DNA of 64,000 bases from Cladophialophora immunda (GCF_000835495.1 NW_015622543.1:2093849-2157848); one strand, 5' to 3'; shown: positions 31,821 to 44,168, numbered from the stretch's first letter. Translations and numbers: made by a program. Notes: a model not told the origin generated them from the sequence alone.

Positions 31821-34271
31821 ATGGCACCAAAGACTCCATCGGATGGTACTACCGGGCCGGTGGCGATCATAGGCTCCCCAGTTGATGACCCTGGTGATTA
31901 CAATCTCCCGTTGCCTTGCTAAAACAGCAAGGCTATCTCCCCTGATGGCTCTGACACGCTGCTATAGATCACCCTCCTGTTCGTCGGGAGCTCCGGGACA
32001 TGCGTCGCAATCATCCTGAAGAATGGAACCTCTTCCTTCTCGGTCTGGAAAGATTCAAGACCAAAACCGACGAAGATCATCCGTTGTCGTACTTTCAGAT
32101 CGGAGGTTTGTCCAGGCAGAGGCTGTGAGTCGCTCCAAGATTTACTCACACACCGTTAGGAATCCATGGCAAGCCATTCACCACCTGGCCGAACAAAGGG
32201 TGGAACAACAAGATGAAACCCGCCCCCGCGAACAGGAACCAGTGGGAAGGCTTTTGCACCCACAGCTCAATCCTCTTCCTCCCCTGGCACCGTCCATATC
32301 TGGCTCTTTTCGAGGTAGGCCACCCAAGGGCTTGCCGCCCGGCACGGCATGAGAACAGCCTCATCCTAATGCATGCTAGACCGAACTTCGACGCCACGTC
32401 CAAGCCGTTGCCGAGGAGTTCACAGCAGAGGAAGGGTACGACAAGTACCACAAAGCCGCCCAGACGTTTCGTCTTCCGTACTGGGATTGGGCCTTGCCCG
32501 CCGACCAGGACACCAGCGTATTCCCCTGGGAAGCCCTCGCAGGAACCAAACACAACGTGATCCGCCCCAAGAGTGGTGGTAAAACAACGCCAATGGAGGA
32601 AAACCCCCTCGCCCGATATACGTTTGGCAAAGTCGCCAAAAGCTACGGGGAGCAGATCGACTTGGTCAGTAGCCTTCCAAATGTTGACTGTATCTCAGAC
32701 TCCTGCTTCCGGTCGCCATGCTTCCTCTCACGTATCTAGGCCACTGATGTTTTCCTTAGTTTGATATCGGAACCACTGTTCGATACCCGATCAAGCGTTC
32801 TGCCAAACAGGATGAAGCGAAAATGAAAGCCCAGTTGGTCGAGTTCGTTGCCGACCCCTCAAAGTGGGACGGGAAGAAAGGCAAGAATCTGACAGAGCGT
32901 GTGCTTTTTCTGCTCCAGTCCTATGATTCCTTTGGGCCCGTCAGCTCCAACCTTTTCTACAAAGGGCAAAGTTTTGAAAACTGGGGAAGCCTCGAGGATG
33001 TCCATAACGCGATCCACGTGTACACCGGGGGAGGCGGGCACATGGGCGACACAGAGGTGGCTGCGTTCGATCCTATCTTCTGGCTACACCATGCGTAAGT
33101 CTCGTTTCCCGTGTTCCACTGTTCTATGGCCATTACGCGAAGTCACTGGGAAGGCAGGAAACTGATGGCGAACAGCAACATCGACCGCCTTTATGCTATC
33201 TGGCAGGCCCTGTGGGACAAGGGTCAGACCAACCAGTATGTCACGGCGCAAGCTGCCACGCAGAATCAGGCTTCCAGTGGTGGGACATGGTCAACGCCAT
33301 TCAATGCGACCGAGACCATCGACACGGCATTGACCCCCTTCACCCGTTCCGAGGCAGGGGATATGTGGACCTCCAAGGACTCCCGAACCACCAAGACGTT
33401 CGGTTACGTCTATCCCGAAACACGAGGCTGGATTTTCGACACCAAGGAAAAGATCTACCAGGAGCTGGACAAGGTCTACAAGACCGGCTCGTTGGCGAAC
33501 ACCGTGAAGAAGTCCACAAAGGCGCGCACCGCTGACACCGAGACGCTCCAGCTGCGTGCAAAGGCTCTCCTGGCGCATGATGCGGCACCGAAGCCAGCCC
33601 CCGTGGCAGAGGCGGCCTCTGCAGACGGCTCCGCGAGCAGTGCACCACAAGCCGTGCTGGCCGATGCACCAGCCCAAGTCACTCTGCCTTCCGAACGCTC
33701 CTTGGGCGACCTGGTCAAGAACAATAAATACTTGGAATGGCTCGTCAACATCCGGGCCGAGAAGCACTCCTTGGGCGGGGACTTTGCTGTGCACGTCTTT
33801 CTCGACAGCCCCGACGACGCAAACTCGTACCTCTACCTCGCGGACCCCAGCCACGTGGCCATGTTCTCGACCTTTGGCACGAACGAGCAGACCGGCTGCG
33901 GAAAATGCAGAGAGGGCCAGGACGCGCAGATCCTGGTGACGGGTCAGATTCCTCTCACCATCGCCCTCGTCGAGCGGTACCTGGCAGGCAAGCTCGACGG
34001 TATCGCCTCGGAGGATGTGATCCCGTACCTGCAGCAGAACCTGCACTGGCGCGTGACGGACAAGGGCGGAGCGCGTCTTCATCGCGGCGATGTACGGGGC
34101 CTCCTGGTCACTGTGGTGAGCAATGAAGTCACGCTGCCCGAGGACGAGTCGATGCTGCCTCAGTACGCTCCCACGGTGACGCCGTGGCCAGCAGCTACTA
34201 CCCGTGTGAACGGTGAGCCTCGTGGCCAAGGCACTGGCTACGTTGAAGGACAGCCCATCGTCATTGCGTAA
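31821..34271 (+). CDS. Tyrosinase (type-3 copper monophenol oxidase), six exons
   Basis: Oxidises monophenols/o-diphenols to quinones in melanin-type pathways. Exons are 31821-31893, 31968-32105, 32160-32314, 32380-32664, 32760-33094 and 33176-34271, giving 693 residues in frame. CuA ligands fit His73 (IHGKPF), His105 (CTHSSILFLPWHRPY) and His114. CuB ligands fit His299/His303 (HNAIH) and His328 in FWLHHANIDRL. No signal peptide is present, as in intracellular long fungal tyrosinases. The Ala/Pro-rich linker near 470-500 and the C-terminal region (LEWLVNIRAEKHSLGGDF onward) fit the lid domain that is cleaved for activation. It is divergently transcribed from the laccase. The first donor (GTGATT at 31894) is the least certain splice. 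Confidence 0.93.
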
Positions 34272-35061
34272 ACAGCTGAGAGGATGAGACACGCTGGGCA
34301 GTCTCATGTTATAGCACAGAAAGGGTCTTTTTGACAGCAATGGCTGGGACGAGGGATGAAGCCAGGAGTCACATCGAAGTACGAGGTAGCTTGATACCAT
34401 AAGTCAACCAGGTTTACCCGCAAGGAGTAGTGATCTGGCTGGTTGTGCCTTCTACCGAGGAGGCTGGGGTTGAGTGCTGAACATATACAGTGCGATGGCA
34501 TGTTGTCAGATCGGCCTCCCGCCGAGCCATCATGCCAGTAATTTCCTTTCCATTCCTGGTGAAGACTCAAGGTGGTGACTGTGATGGTACATGAGAGGGA
34601 GGGTACGTCGCTGATAAAAGCGGCATACGCGTCGTGATGAGTCGCACGTGAGCTCCGTAACGTGCCACGGCGTGCCAAGCAAATAGTGTCGCCGACAGCC
34701 TCGCCCGCTCCAATATCTCCAAACAAAAGAATTTCCCCAAACTTCCTTTTTTCCTTTCTTTCCATATCAACGCGCCCGAAAGACAGTGCAATGCAGCATC
34801 CTTGCCTGAGATTGCGGACATTCTGTCCCCAGTCTTATGGCTCTACTCAGTTGCCGACCTTTGCGATTTAGAGACGCGGAGACCGATCGAAGTTTTATTT
34901 CGTGGACGGGACCATAAGAGCTGGCTGAGCATATTTTTTTGACGGTTGCTCAGGCGGTGTCAGAGGCCCCAGACATTTCTTCTATTTTCTGTACATGCCA
35001 TGATGACGGTATAGTGCCGATAGCTGTTAATACACATGCGAGAGTAAAGGGTTCCTGATCT
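34272..35061. other. Convergent intergenic region, 0.8 kb
   Basis: This is the 3' flank of the tyrosinase and of mL57. No gene was recognised. Confidence 0.4.
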
Positions 35062-36019
35062 TTATGGCGCCGGCTGCGTAAGCTCTGCCTTGGGTTTCCA
35101 ATTTAATTTCAGCCCCAGTGGCACGAGCACTTTTTCCTTTGCTATTTGATTCGCCACGGCACCGCCTTGTTCCAGGGCCAGGGCGCCGATGATCGCGAGG
35201 ATGGCTTGCGAGTAGACCAGTTCAGAGCCAGATGCTTGAAGACGTTCGGGCTGCGGCGAGGTTAGTGAGAGCGGACGAGCAGTGGATTCAAGCCGAGTAC
35301 GTACATCTCTGGGATGCCACCGCACCACTTCCGGTAAGCCGTATTGTTCTGCCAGAGTCGAGAGTTGCTTGTGACTTGTGAACCAATGATGAGCACCCCC
35401 CAAAAGGCACTCTATGGACTCGGTTGCAGGGTGTCGAAAAGGTTGCCGCCCATAGGGATCCTGCTCCGTGCTCTTTAGGTAGCGTGAGGCATCCGCGACG
35501 CTTATCAGTCCTAGTGAGCACTGGAGCTCGAGTACACGCTTGCCTGTTACACCTCATCAGTATTAGACCATATAGAGCAGCTGCGGAGGAAGTGGTCTGA
35601 CCGAAAAAAGCGAGCCGGTCGTTGAATCCTCTTCGTCCAGCGTCGAAACTTTTGTTCGTGACCGCTAGCCATTTGGTCTCCTCTGACAGCATTTTGTCTC
35701 CGTCTCTTCCCAAAAACTTGACATAGAAATCATCTAGCTTGCGCTGATCTTTGTTGATCTTGAGAGGTGTTTGTATCCGCGGCGGTCGCACGCGCACGGG
35801 GGCTTTCAGTGCTGGAGGCGTTTGGGACCAACGCGGAGGCTTTTCTGCGTCGACTTCCATCTCAGAGAGTTGAGGAGCTGCTGTAGAGACATGGCGCGAT
35901 TGCCGGGTGGATTTGCAGAATGCTTGCCGGAAGCGAAGATGGTCGCATGATGAGCTAGGTCTGGATGTTCGGAGGAGGTCACCGATGATGCGGCCAAAGG
36001 TAGGTGTTCTGGAAGACAT
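35062..36019 (-). CDS. MRPL15: Mitochondrial large ribosomal subunit protein mL57 (RNase III-like), three exons
   Basis: Structural protein of the mitochondrial 54S subunit with an RNase III fold that lacks catalysis in this family. Exons in transcription order are 36019-35602, 35543-35305 and 35250-35062 (281 residues, frame intact). The N-terminus is Arg/Ser-rich with SSRTPTFGRIIGDLLRTSRP, a mitochondrial targeting signal. The RNase III-like core shows LDDFYVKFLGRDGDKML, EETKWLAVTNKSFDAGRRG and FNDRLAFFGKRVLELQCSL. The C-terminal helix AILAIIGALALEQGGAVAN matches the end of the domain. It lies 266 bp downstream of the succinate dehydrogenase gene on the same strand, so two mitochondrial genes are adjacent, probably by chance. 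Confidence 0.88.
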
Positions 36020-36285
36020 GACGAGATTCTAGGGGATAGAGACGTGACAGGCGACGAGCAGCAATCCTAATACATTAAAGGGACGCGCATTTCATGGAAC
36101 GGAGACTGAATTGATCTTTGCTCTAGAAAATCAAGTTCAAGTTCAGCTGTGATGTGGATGGCCGACCGTAGCGGCGGAGCAGAACCACCGAAGCGCAGCC
36201 TAGAATGTCATCTTTGTATCCCTTTTCCTTGGGCTATTACTAGTCAAGTGTATGTACATGGCTATGATCCCAACCAATGATGCTC

Positions 36286-38704
36286 TCAATATGACCTCTT
36301 CTTCGGCGGCACAGTCTGGCATTCTTGCTCATCGAGGGTGGAAAAGACCACATCTCGGTAGCCAATGGCTATATCTTCGCCAACATCCTTCTGCCAGCTC
36401 AGGGAATGGCGCATGAACTTCTGATCATCTCTCTCTGGGAAATCCTCGCGAGCGTGGGAGCCGCGCGACTCCTTCCTCTGAAGAGCACTCTTGGCGGTTT
36501 GTGCAGCACATGTCAGGAGGTTGCGCAGCTCCAATGTTTCCACGAGATCGGAGTTCCAGATCAGACTCCTGTCCTTCACGCAGACGTCTGCATTGAAGTC
36601 CTTTTCTACTTGTTGCAGGTTCCCCAGGCCTGTCGTCAAACTCTCTTCCGTTCGAAAGACTGCTATGTCGTTCTGCATGTTCTTTTGCATTTCGGCGCGG
36701 AGCTCGGACGTCAACCTCTTTCCGTCTGCGTTTCGCAGGTGTTCCAGGTCAACGAACCCTTCCACCCCCGTTTCCGGCGAAACGCTTCCGCCATTCCTGA
36801 AAACTGGCATCCCTTTCTCGTTGTTTTCGGCGATATGTCCAGCAGCGGCTCGGCCAAAGACGACAATATCTAACAAGCTGTTTGCTCCCAGGCGGTTAGC
36901 GCCATGCACCGAGACACAGGCAACCTCTCCCGCGGCGTATAGACCTTTGACGGCGGTCTCTTCTCCGGTGCTTGGATCCACGTCCAAAACCTGGCCTTTC
37001 CAGTTCGTAGGTATGCCTCCCATACAGTAGTGTCTTGAGCCAAAGAAGGCACGCGGTTAGTTTGCATCTCTCAAGCATTTGACGGAAAACTTACACAGTT
37101 GGTAGAACAGGAATAGGCTGCTTTGTAATGTCCACACCCGAGAAGATACTAGCAGTCTCTGCAATTCCTGGCAGCCTTTCCATAAGTATCTCTTTCGGTA
37201 GGTGGGACAGCTGGAGGAAGATGTGATCTTTGTCTGGACCACACCCACGGCCCTCTCTGATCTCCATGTTCATGCTCCGACTGACGACATCACGACTTGC
37301 GAGATCTTTCGCCGTTGGAGCATAACGTTCCATGAAACGCTCTCCTTGGCCATTTAGCAGATAACCTCCTTCGCCTCTGGCGCCCTCTGAAATCAGGACG
37401 CCAGCGCCGTAAATGCCGCTAGGGTGAAATTGGACAAATTCCATGTCCTGGAGGGGGAGGCCTGCTCTTGCAGCCATTGCTAAGCCATCTCCGGTCGAGG
37501 TGTGTGCTGAAGTTGCACTGAAATAACAGCGGCCATAGCCACCCGTGGCGAGAATCGTGTTCCTGGCAAAGACGCGATGAAAGGTGCCCGTTTCCATATC
37601 CAGCGCCGTCAGCCCGATGCAGTCCTTGCCGTCCATCATTAGGTCCAGCGCAAACCACTCTATGTGAAACTGGCAGTTGTGCTTGAGGGCCTGGCCATAC
37701 AGTGTGTGCAGCATAGAATGGCCGGTTCGATCAGCCACACACGCGGTTCGATGCGCCTGTCCTCCGGTGCCGAAATTCAGGCTCTGTCCCCCCAGGGGTC
37801 GTTGATAAATCGTGCCTTGCTCGGTGCGACTGAATGGCATTCCGTATTCTTCGAGTTCTCTTACGGCTCTTGGGGCCTCGCGGCACATGTAATGGATCGC
37901 ATCTTGGTCACCCAGCCAATCTGACCCTTTGACCTGGACGCCGTTATTTGGGAAAGTCCATCTCAAGCCAGACAGCGACCTGAGGATCGTTTCTGTATCA
38001 CTAGCCCGGGTTTGGGGGTCAACTTACCGTGTCGTACATGTGCTAAAGCCACGCAAAAGAATCAATTAGCGTCTACTTCGGACATGCTGATGCAAAGGAG
38101 CATCTCCTCTTCTTGAGACTTACCCATCTCCAGTCATCCTCGTGCATGCTTTCCAGATGTCAGAGCTTTGTCAACCGAGGGGACGAGTATCACTTACTTT
38201 GCCAGAGCAGCATTTATTCCCCCTTGGGCGGCCACTGTGTGAGACCGCGTTGGGAACAATTTGGTCACCACAGCCGTGTCAAGCCCGCTCTCAACGAGGC
38301 CTACGGCGGCTCGAAGTCCCGCACCCTATTGTTCTCCATAATCCCTTATCAGTGAACAGGTCCAAAGGGAAGAAAATCAAGCATCCAACAAGTGAAGACT
38401 AAGAGGTGTCGATCCAATACAGCAACGACAAGCACTGAAGTTCAGCACTGAAGTTCAGGTTACTCACTCCTGCACCGACTACCACAGCATCGTATTGATG
38501 GTCAACCACTTCGAATGTGTTATTGATGGCCTTTAGCGATGAGGTGGTCGCCCTCCGACGTTGGTGTAGCTTGCGTATCTGGACTCGGGACATCCATCGC
38601 GGGGCCTGTCTTGGAGACTGTTGTTGGCCGAGGAATATTCGAGGTGATAGAGATGGGCTTGAAGCCTGGCGCCATGCTCTCGAAACGCACTGCATCTCGT
38701 CCAC
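36286..38704 (-). CDS. SDH1: Succinate dehydrogenase flavoprotein subunit, six exons
   Basis: Catalytic FAD subunit of mitochondrial complex II (succinate to fumarate). Exons in transcription order are 38704-38468, 38325-38198, 38148-38124, 38042-38028, 37933-37095 and 37033-36286 (663 residues, frame intact). The N-terminus is Arg-rich and mitochondrial. The dinucleotide fold is VVVGAGGAGLRAA, split by intron 1. FAD is attached through the His in [11 protein letters not shown]. Substrate-site motifs [11 protein letters not shown] and [12 protein letters not shown] are present, as is the C-terminal [17 protein letters not shown]. Two exons are very small: 25 nt (MHEDDWRW) and 15 nt (HMYDT). 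The start is either Met at 38704 or the one three codons downstream. It may be the main gene or a paralog, which this window cannot show. Confidence 0.93.
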
Positions 38705-40803
38705 AGGACAACCAACTCCTCTACCTTACTGAAAACGAGTTGCCAAAACGAACAAAAGAGACTCCAAACAACCACAAACTCGAAGACAAGGTCGAATCTC
38801 CGAGACGGTCTCGAAACCCGGGGTTCGAGAGCGGTGGAGGACCGCCAATTTGCTAATTTGGGGTCCTCCGAGATCGCTTTGCCGTCTCGGAATCTGGCTA
38901 TCTGCTCCTCATTTCCCCGAGAGCCGCCAATGGCCATAATTGCTTTGGAATGTATGGGGGAGTATTCGTGGAGAGAGATGCCTGTGCCTCAGGACTGTCA
39001 GGTCCCGACCCGTCCACTATTATTGGAGTCCCCTGTACTTCCGCGGCAAGCTTGTTCCTCGCCATGGGCCTGGCTATCGAGACACTTCGGCCCTCGCTCA
39101 CTGGTCCTCGGCCTGAGGCAAGGTTCTTCTGCCAAATGCGCGAAGGTGCTCAGAAGATCATGTTTCTCCAGAGGTTTTGGTGTGCATGTTATCTGATGGA
39201 TAACCGGGTCCTGCAAGACTCGAAATCATCCATTGACAATAGCTGCAACCCAAAAGTTCCGTTCTCTAAGGACCCGGATTTATCGACACACAGTCAGGTT
39301 AAGGTATTGTCTCCCGGATGGCGGTTTTCAATTCCTTCAGCATTCTGTCTGTAGAATCAGACACGTTCAGGGTAACGGTCGCTTGTCTGCGATCCTTTAT
39401 AATTGCACTGCACTGTCTCTACTGGTAAATTAGGGTTGTGTGAGAGGTCCCAATCGTGGTCCACGAGTGCCTTCGCACGATACATTACCTGGTAGCCCAA
39501 AGGCCTAACAGAAGCTCGAGCTTTGCTTCAAGATACCCTCTAGGAAGTTTAGGAACTGACGGCAAGGCTGGAATGACAGCTCCAACGGCACTCAGTGGCA
39601 CTTGGTCCGGCTAATAATGAGTGTTTCACAAAACCAGGGCAGTTCATTGCCCCGACGCCTGGACATCTTGGGGCAAGTCGTGGTGGGTGTCCAGCCAAAG
39701 ACAAGGTCAATATTATGCCCCTGGGCGCCCGGTGTCTGGCTAGTTAGCCAGGGACGAGTAAGTGGTCTTCCGTCTTTTCCGGCCGGCTTCCTTTTTCTCT
39801 TCTTGTTCTTTACCATACTTTCCCTCACTCAGCTTACGATCAACGATCCTCGCTTGGCTTATCTCTGTTGGTCAGTTCCAGCGTTCTCGAACATCTGTCA
39901 ACACGCAGGATCCTCGTGGCTTTTCCACTTCATCTGGTTGTCTTTTGCCACGCACTGATCGTCAAAGAGTTCAATCCCACTACTGCTTGGGCTATGGAGG
40001 CGAGCCAATGCCCTTTCTTGCTTAGGGGAACATCACATCTGCATCATCAGCTTGCACGAAGAGCTAGGCTAGTAGAGTTCCAGCAGTTCAAGCTTTCCGC
40101 ATTGGCTTCCAAGGCTCAACTATCCACTTCGGCTACCACCGAGCTTTGATGAGCCCCTCAGTGAGCTGCCCTGCCTGCCTGCCTCGACCTCAGAGGCCTT
40201 CGAGCAGCTTAGATCTCACTGCATTTGCCACTTTTATTGGTCCGGGCACAGTCTGGCTAGGGTAACGATGTGCCGCCAGAACACCTGGGCTAGCCCTTGA
40301 TTCCTCCATCTCTCGATCACTGACACCCACTGATGATTTTGACGTCGCATCGCCAACTCCCCGTTAGCAAGCACCTAGGGATGAGCCGCCCATGTCCGAC
40401 GGCGAGGTCTGAACTCCGCGGGGTAAACCTTTCTTTTCTGCGGTTCCCACGCATGTTCGTGCGAACCCATCGCGCGAGGGCTAGGCGATAAGAGAGTTTC
40501 CCTCGCCCTCGCTGACCTTCTACTTATTACGGTAGGAGCGCCCGACCCCCTCCATTGACTGAAATCCTTCTCCTTCTCCTCCTCAGCCTCGAAGCACACC
40601 GTTGACCTTTCAACACCGTGCTTGTGGAAATCGAAGGTGGTGTTCGCTACTGGTCAAAGGTATAGTTCTGAGCCCTTTTAACTATATTGTTGCTTTTGAA
40701 ACCGGAGTTCTCTAAGCAGAGGGCTGGTGGTGTTACCTCTAGCGTTTAGATGAGATTCCTCGCTCCCAATTGATTGTTGACCACCACCACAGCTCTAGTC
40801 ACC
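38705..40803. other. Intergenic tract, 2.1 kb
   Basis: This lies between the divergent SDH1 and histidine-phosphatase genes. Only short frames of no family were found. It presumably holds both promoters, though its length leaves room for an undetected non-coding or small gene. Confidence 0.4.
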
Positions 40804-42541
40804 ATGCGCAGCTCAGCTCTCCTTCTCGCCTCTGTGGCGTGCTCGACTGCAGCAGCTGAGACCGTCCTCGGCGTCTACCTCTTCTCCAGACATGGTGATA
40901 GGACTGCAAAGGCCACCCCGCCGTCCAGTCTCACGGACCTTGGCTACCAGGTACGCTGATAATCTAAGCTTTTCCCCTTTGCTTGACCCGGCCCCTTTTG
41001 TGAAGACGGCAATATTTTGCTGAGACGGGAAAAATCCAACAGGAAGTTTTCACCTCCGGCACCTACTACCGCAACCGCTACGTCGCCGCCGATGGCAGCC
41101 GTCCCATCTTCGGCATCGAGCCCGAGGTGGTCAAGCAGTCTCAGATCACGGCCTCGGCGCCACTCGACACCGTCCTCATGCCATCCGCCATGGGTTTCCT
41201 CCAGGGCCTCTACCCACCGGTTGGCGAGACGTTGGGCAGCCAGACCCTTCGCAACGGCACCGTCGTGCAGACTCCCTTGAACGGCTTCCAACTGATTCCC
41301 GTGCAGACGGTCGCCAACGGCGCCGGCAGTGAGAACGCCGCCTGGCTGCAAGGGTCGACGAACTGCGCCAAGTGAGTTTCACACACTCTCTTTTCTCTCG
41401 TATTCTTTTGTCCGTCCCCTTTCGCAGATCAGTGGGAGGGACCAGACCACCTGATCGGCCTCTACTGAGAAAGCTCTTGAGATTTTTGGGAAAAGGGAAA
41501 AGCAAACCATATGCTAACCTTTTACCCTTGTGTGTGTTTCTGTGATATAGTGCCCAGATCAGCTCCAACAACTACTACATCAGCAGCCAATACCAAGCGA
41601 CGCTGAACCGGACCAAGGGCTTCTACACGGACATGTATCCGTTTGTGAACAAGACCTTCACCGAGTCCCAGACCAGCTTCAAGAACGCGTACACGATCTT
41701 CGACCTGCTCAACGTGGCCAGCATCCACAACGCCAGCGTGCCGCTGCCCGACGACGCCGACTTCTTCCAGCTGCGCACCCTGGCCGACCAGCACGAATGG
41801 GGCCTCGCGTACAACGAGAGCGAGCCGATCCGGGCGGTGACGGGCTCTATCATCGCCGCGCAGGTGGTCCAGGCTCTCAACGGCACCATCACCGGCAAGG
41901 GCAAGAACGTGTTCAACATCCAGTTCGGCGCGTACGGCGGGATGATGTCGTACTTTGGCCTCAGCAACCTCACGGCGGCCAGCCCGCTCTTCTACGGCGT
42001 GCCTGACTACGCGTCCAGCCTGGTGTGGGAGCTCGTGACCAACGCGACGGTCGGCAGCGGCGCCGCGTTCCCGTCGGCCGACGACATCAGCGTGCGCTTC
42101 TACTTCCACAACGGCACGACCTCGAACATCAGCGAGCCCGTCGAGTTCCCGCTGTTCGGCACGGGGCGCTCGCCCATCCCCTGGTCCGAGTTCGTGGCCT
42201 CCTCGAACAAGTACGCCATCGGCTCGCAGGCCCAGTGGTGCAGCGCCTGCGGCAACTCCACGGGCGTGTGTAGCCCCAGCGCGCTGGGCACCGACGACTC
42301 CGGCAGCGCCGTCGGCTCCTCCAGCTCAAGCCCCAGCTCGTCCGACCACCACAGCGGCGGCATCAGCAAGGCCGTGGCCGGCGTGATTGGCGCCATGGTC
42401 ACCCTGGGCGTCATCCTCGGCGCGGAGCTGTTGATCATGCTGGTTGGCGGACTCCGGCTCGTCAGCAAGCGACGGCTCACCAGGACCGCGAGCAATGGAT
42501 CCAGCGGCGTGATGGGTGAGGGCGCCCAGGCAAAGGCTTAG
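40804..42541 (+). CDS. Histidine-acid-phosphatase-fold protein, membrane anchored, three exons
   Basis: Protein of 488 residues from exons 40804-40950, 41043-41371 and 41551-42541. A signal peptide (MRSSALLLASVACSTAAA) leads into the phosphatase signature LFSRHGDRTAK (RHG at 29-31). The lumenal part has many N-glycosylation sites (NGT, NKT, NAS, NES). A Ser-rich stalk (SSSSSPSSSDHHS) precedes one membrane helix (about 433-460, VIGAMVTLGVILGAELLIML) and a short basic tail, so it is a type I membrane protein of the cell surface or secretory pathway. The usual catalytic His-Asp pair is not seen; the corresponding position reads FGAYGGMMSYFGL. It may be a weak, altered or non-catalytic member. 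Acid phosphatase activity is therefore not assured. Confidence 0.88.
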
Positions 42542-43427
42542 CTAACCTCGGCCTGACGCTTGAATGGAGGAATGTGAGAGAGAGGAAGGGAGAGAGGGAG
42601 GGAGAGCGCCTCTTCTGCCCCTCGGCGCGTCCCCAGCCACGCAAACGAGACTGATCTGCGAGAAAAGAGAAAAGGCCTGTTTCTGCTGCGAGAGGGGTAT
42701 TTGGAAAGACCCGGTTTCCAACAGAGCACATGCGAAGGAGAGGAGGGAAAAGGGAGATCGTTGGGAAACGAGCGAGTACGGTGTGTAGGGAAGAATCGTG
42801 GTTGTGGTGTGGTGTGATTTTTACGCGACGGGAGGGGTGCTGCCCCCTTGTCCCTGTCTCCCCTTTTTCGCCATATCCTTCAGAGAGATCGTACTACCAA
42901 GCTTGTAGGTGTCCGTTAATAATAAGAGAGCAATACGAGCTCCCCGCTGGTAAATTGCCAAATGGGGCAAATTTGCGTCGACCGGGATCAAAGAATTTCC
43001 GATCCGAAGGACGAAGCATCAGTTGATTTTCCGCGCGCGGGTTGCCCCCACCATCATCTTGGTTGTGGCATGTTTATAGCATGCTCATCAACTACTTCGT
43101 ACAAGTACTGGCAGGCGACTACTTGTATGTCGTCACTCCACCACCCGCATTCCTCCCCCCCCTTGTCCCACCGTGCCCGGCCGCTCTTGAGATCATTGCG
43201 ACATCTAATGATTTTCCCAAAGTTTTAAAATCTCGTTTCTAACAATGCTCGAACGACAATGTTTCTTGACGCGAACCAATCAGTGACGGCTTGAGGGCCC
43301 CCCTGGTCCTACTACCAAGTACTTGTACACAGTAGATGCAGGTAAAAAAAAAAGGGCCTGTGCTCGCATGATTCTGGATTCCGGAATCTGCCATGGCAGG
43401 CCCCCCCTCCCCCTCGGCGGATCCAGC
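42542..43427. other. Convergent intergenic region, 0.9 kb
   Basis: This begins with a purine-rich GAGAGAGG tract (about 42575-42608), likely the 3' UTR of the phosphatase gene. No gene was recognised. Confidence 0.4.
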
Positions 43428-44168
43428 TCAACACAAGAGCCCCTGTACAGTAAAGACAGCCTTGTCAGCCCTCGTACCCAGTGTTTCACACTCATCCTGG
43501 TCTGAAGGCGTCTCTTTGGCGGGCCACGCGTGCTGGGGGGGACGGTCCAAATCGTGCCTAATCCACGCCACCAACGCGGCCGTCTCCTCCATCTCCGTGA
43601 CTGAGAGCGAATCCTGCTTCTCGTCCTCCATCGCCTCCGGCGCCGCCGTCGTGGAGTTGAGGTCCGTGGGAGGAGGGGGTTTATGGTCTTCGACCGCCTC
43701 CGCCGACGGGGACCTCAGGCGGTCGAGGATGCCGTCGGCGTCTCCGCGGGGGAAATGGCGCAGGAGGTAGATGAGGCGCCGGTACCGAATGAGACGGGCC
43801 GTCAGCGCCTGGATCTCTTCCTGGGAACCGCGACGCTGCCGCCGGTCGTGCCCTTGGTCGTACCTGCACCCGGCCGATCTCCTGGTGCACCTCAAGCACG
43901 GTAACCTGCCGTCGCACTTGGCCCGCGCCTGTTTGCAGCCGTCGCAGGCAATGGTGACGTTGGTGCGGGTGCGTCGGCCGTTTTTCTGTGCGGCGGCGAC
44001 CACCCCCAGGAACGAGGCTGTCGTGGAGTTGTGCAGCCGTGGGAGAAGAGGCCTCAGGGTAATGTTGGGAAGTTCGGAGCCAAGATATCCGGGGGCCGTG
44101 TCTTGATGCTCCTCACTCGTAGATGAGGTCGAAATATCCGTGGCGATTCCGGTTGGTAACACTGGCAT
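43428..44168 (-). CDS. Short Zn(II)2Cys6 transcription factor
   Basis: Single-exon protein of 246 residues, expected to be nuclear. The zinc cluster is CDGCKQARAKC-DGRLPC-LRC-x6-C, with Cys at 75, 78, 85, 91, 94 and 101, matching C-x2-C-x6-C-x5-C-x2-C-x6-C. A basic linker and a short helical region (QEEIQALTARLIRYRRLIYL, about 115-135) follow and may dimerise. The usual middle homology region of 300-400 residues is missing, so it is a mini-factor or one whose further exons I could not find. The C-terminus is Pro/Glu/Ser-rich with a Trp-containing segment VAWIRHDLDRP typical of fungal regulators. The target is unknown; adjacency to the phosphatase gene is the only hint. Confidence 0.85.
   Translation of the reverse strand: MPVLPTGIATDISTSSTSEEHQDTAPGYLGSELPNITLRPLLPRLHNSTTASFLGVVAAAQKNGRRTRTNVTIACDGCKQARAKCDGRLPCLRCTRRSAGCRYDQGHDRRQRRGSQEEIQALTARLIRYRRLIYLLRHFPRGDADGILDRLRSPSAEAVEDHKPPPPTDLNSTTAAPEAMEDEKQDSLSVTEMEETAALVAWIRHDLDRPPQHAWPAKETPSDQDECETLGTRADKAVFTVQGLLC

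Noticed and set aside
33291..34400. 369-codon minus-strand frame
   Set aside because: Antisense of the tyrosinase last exon, with no family character.
38810..38850. Possible tRNA T-arm (GGGGTTCGAGAGC)
   Set aside because: No matching acceptor, D-arm or anticodon arm could be folded around it.
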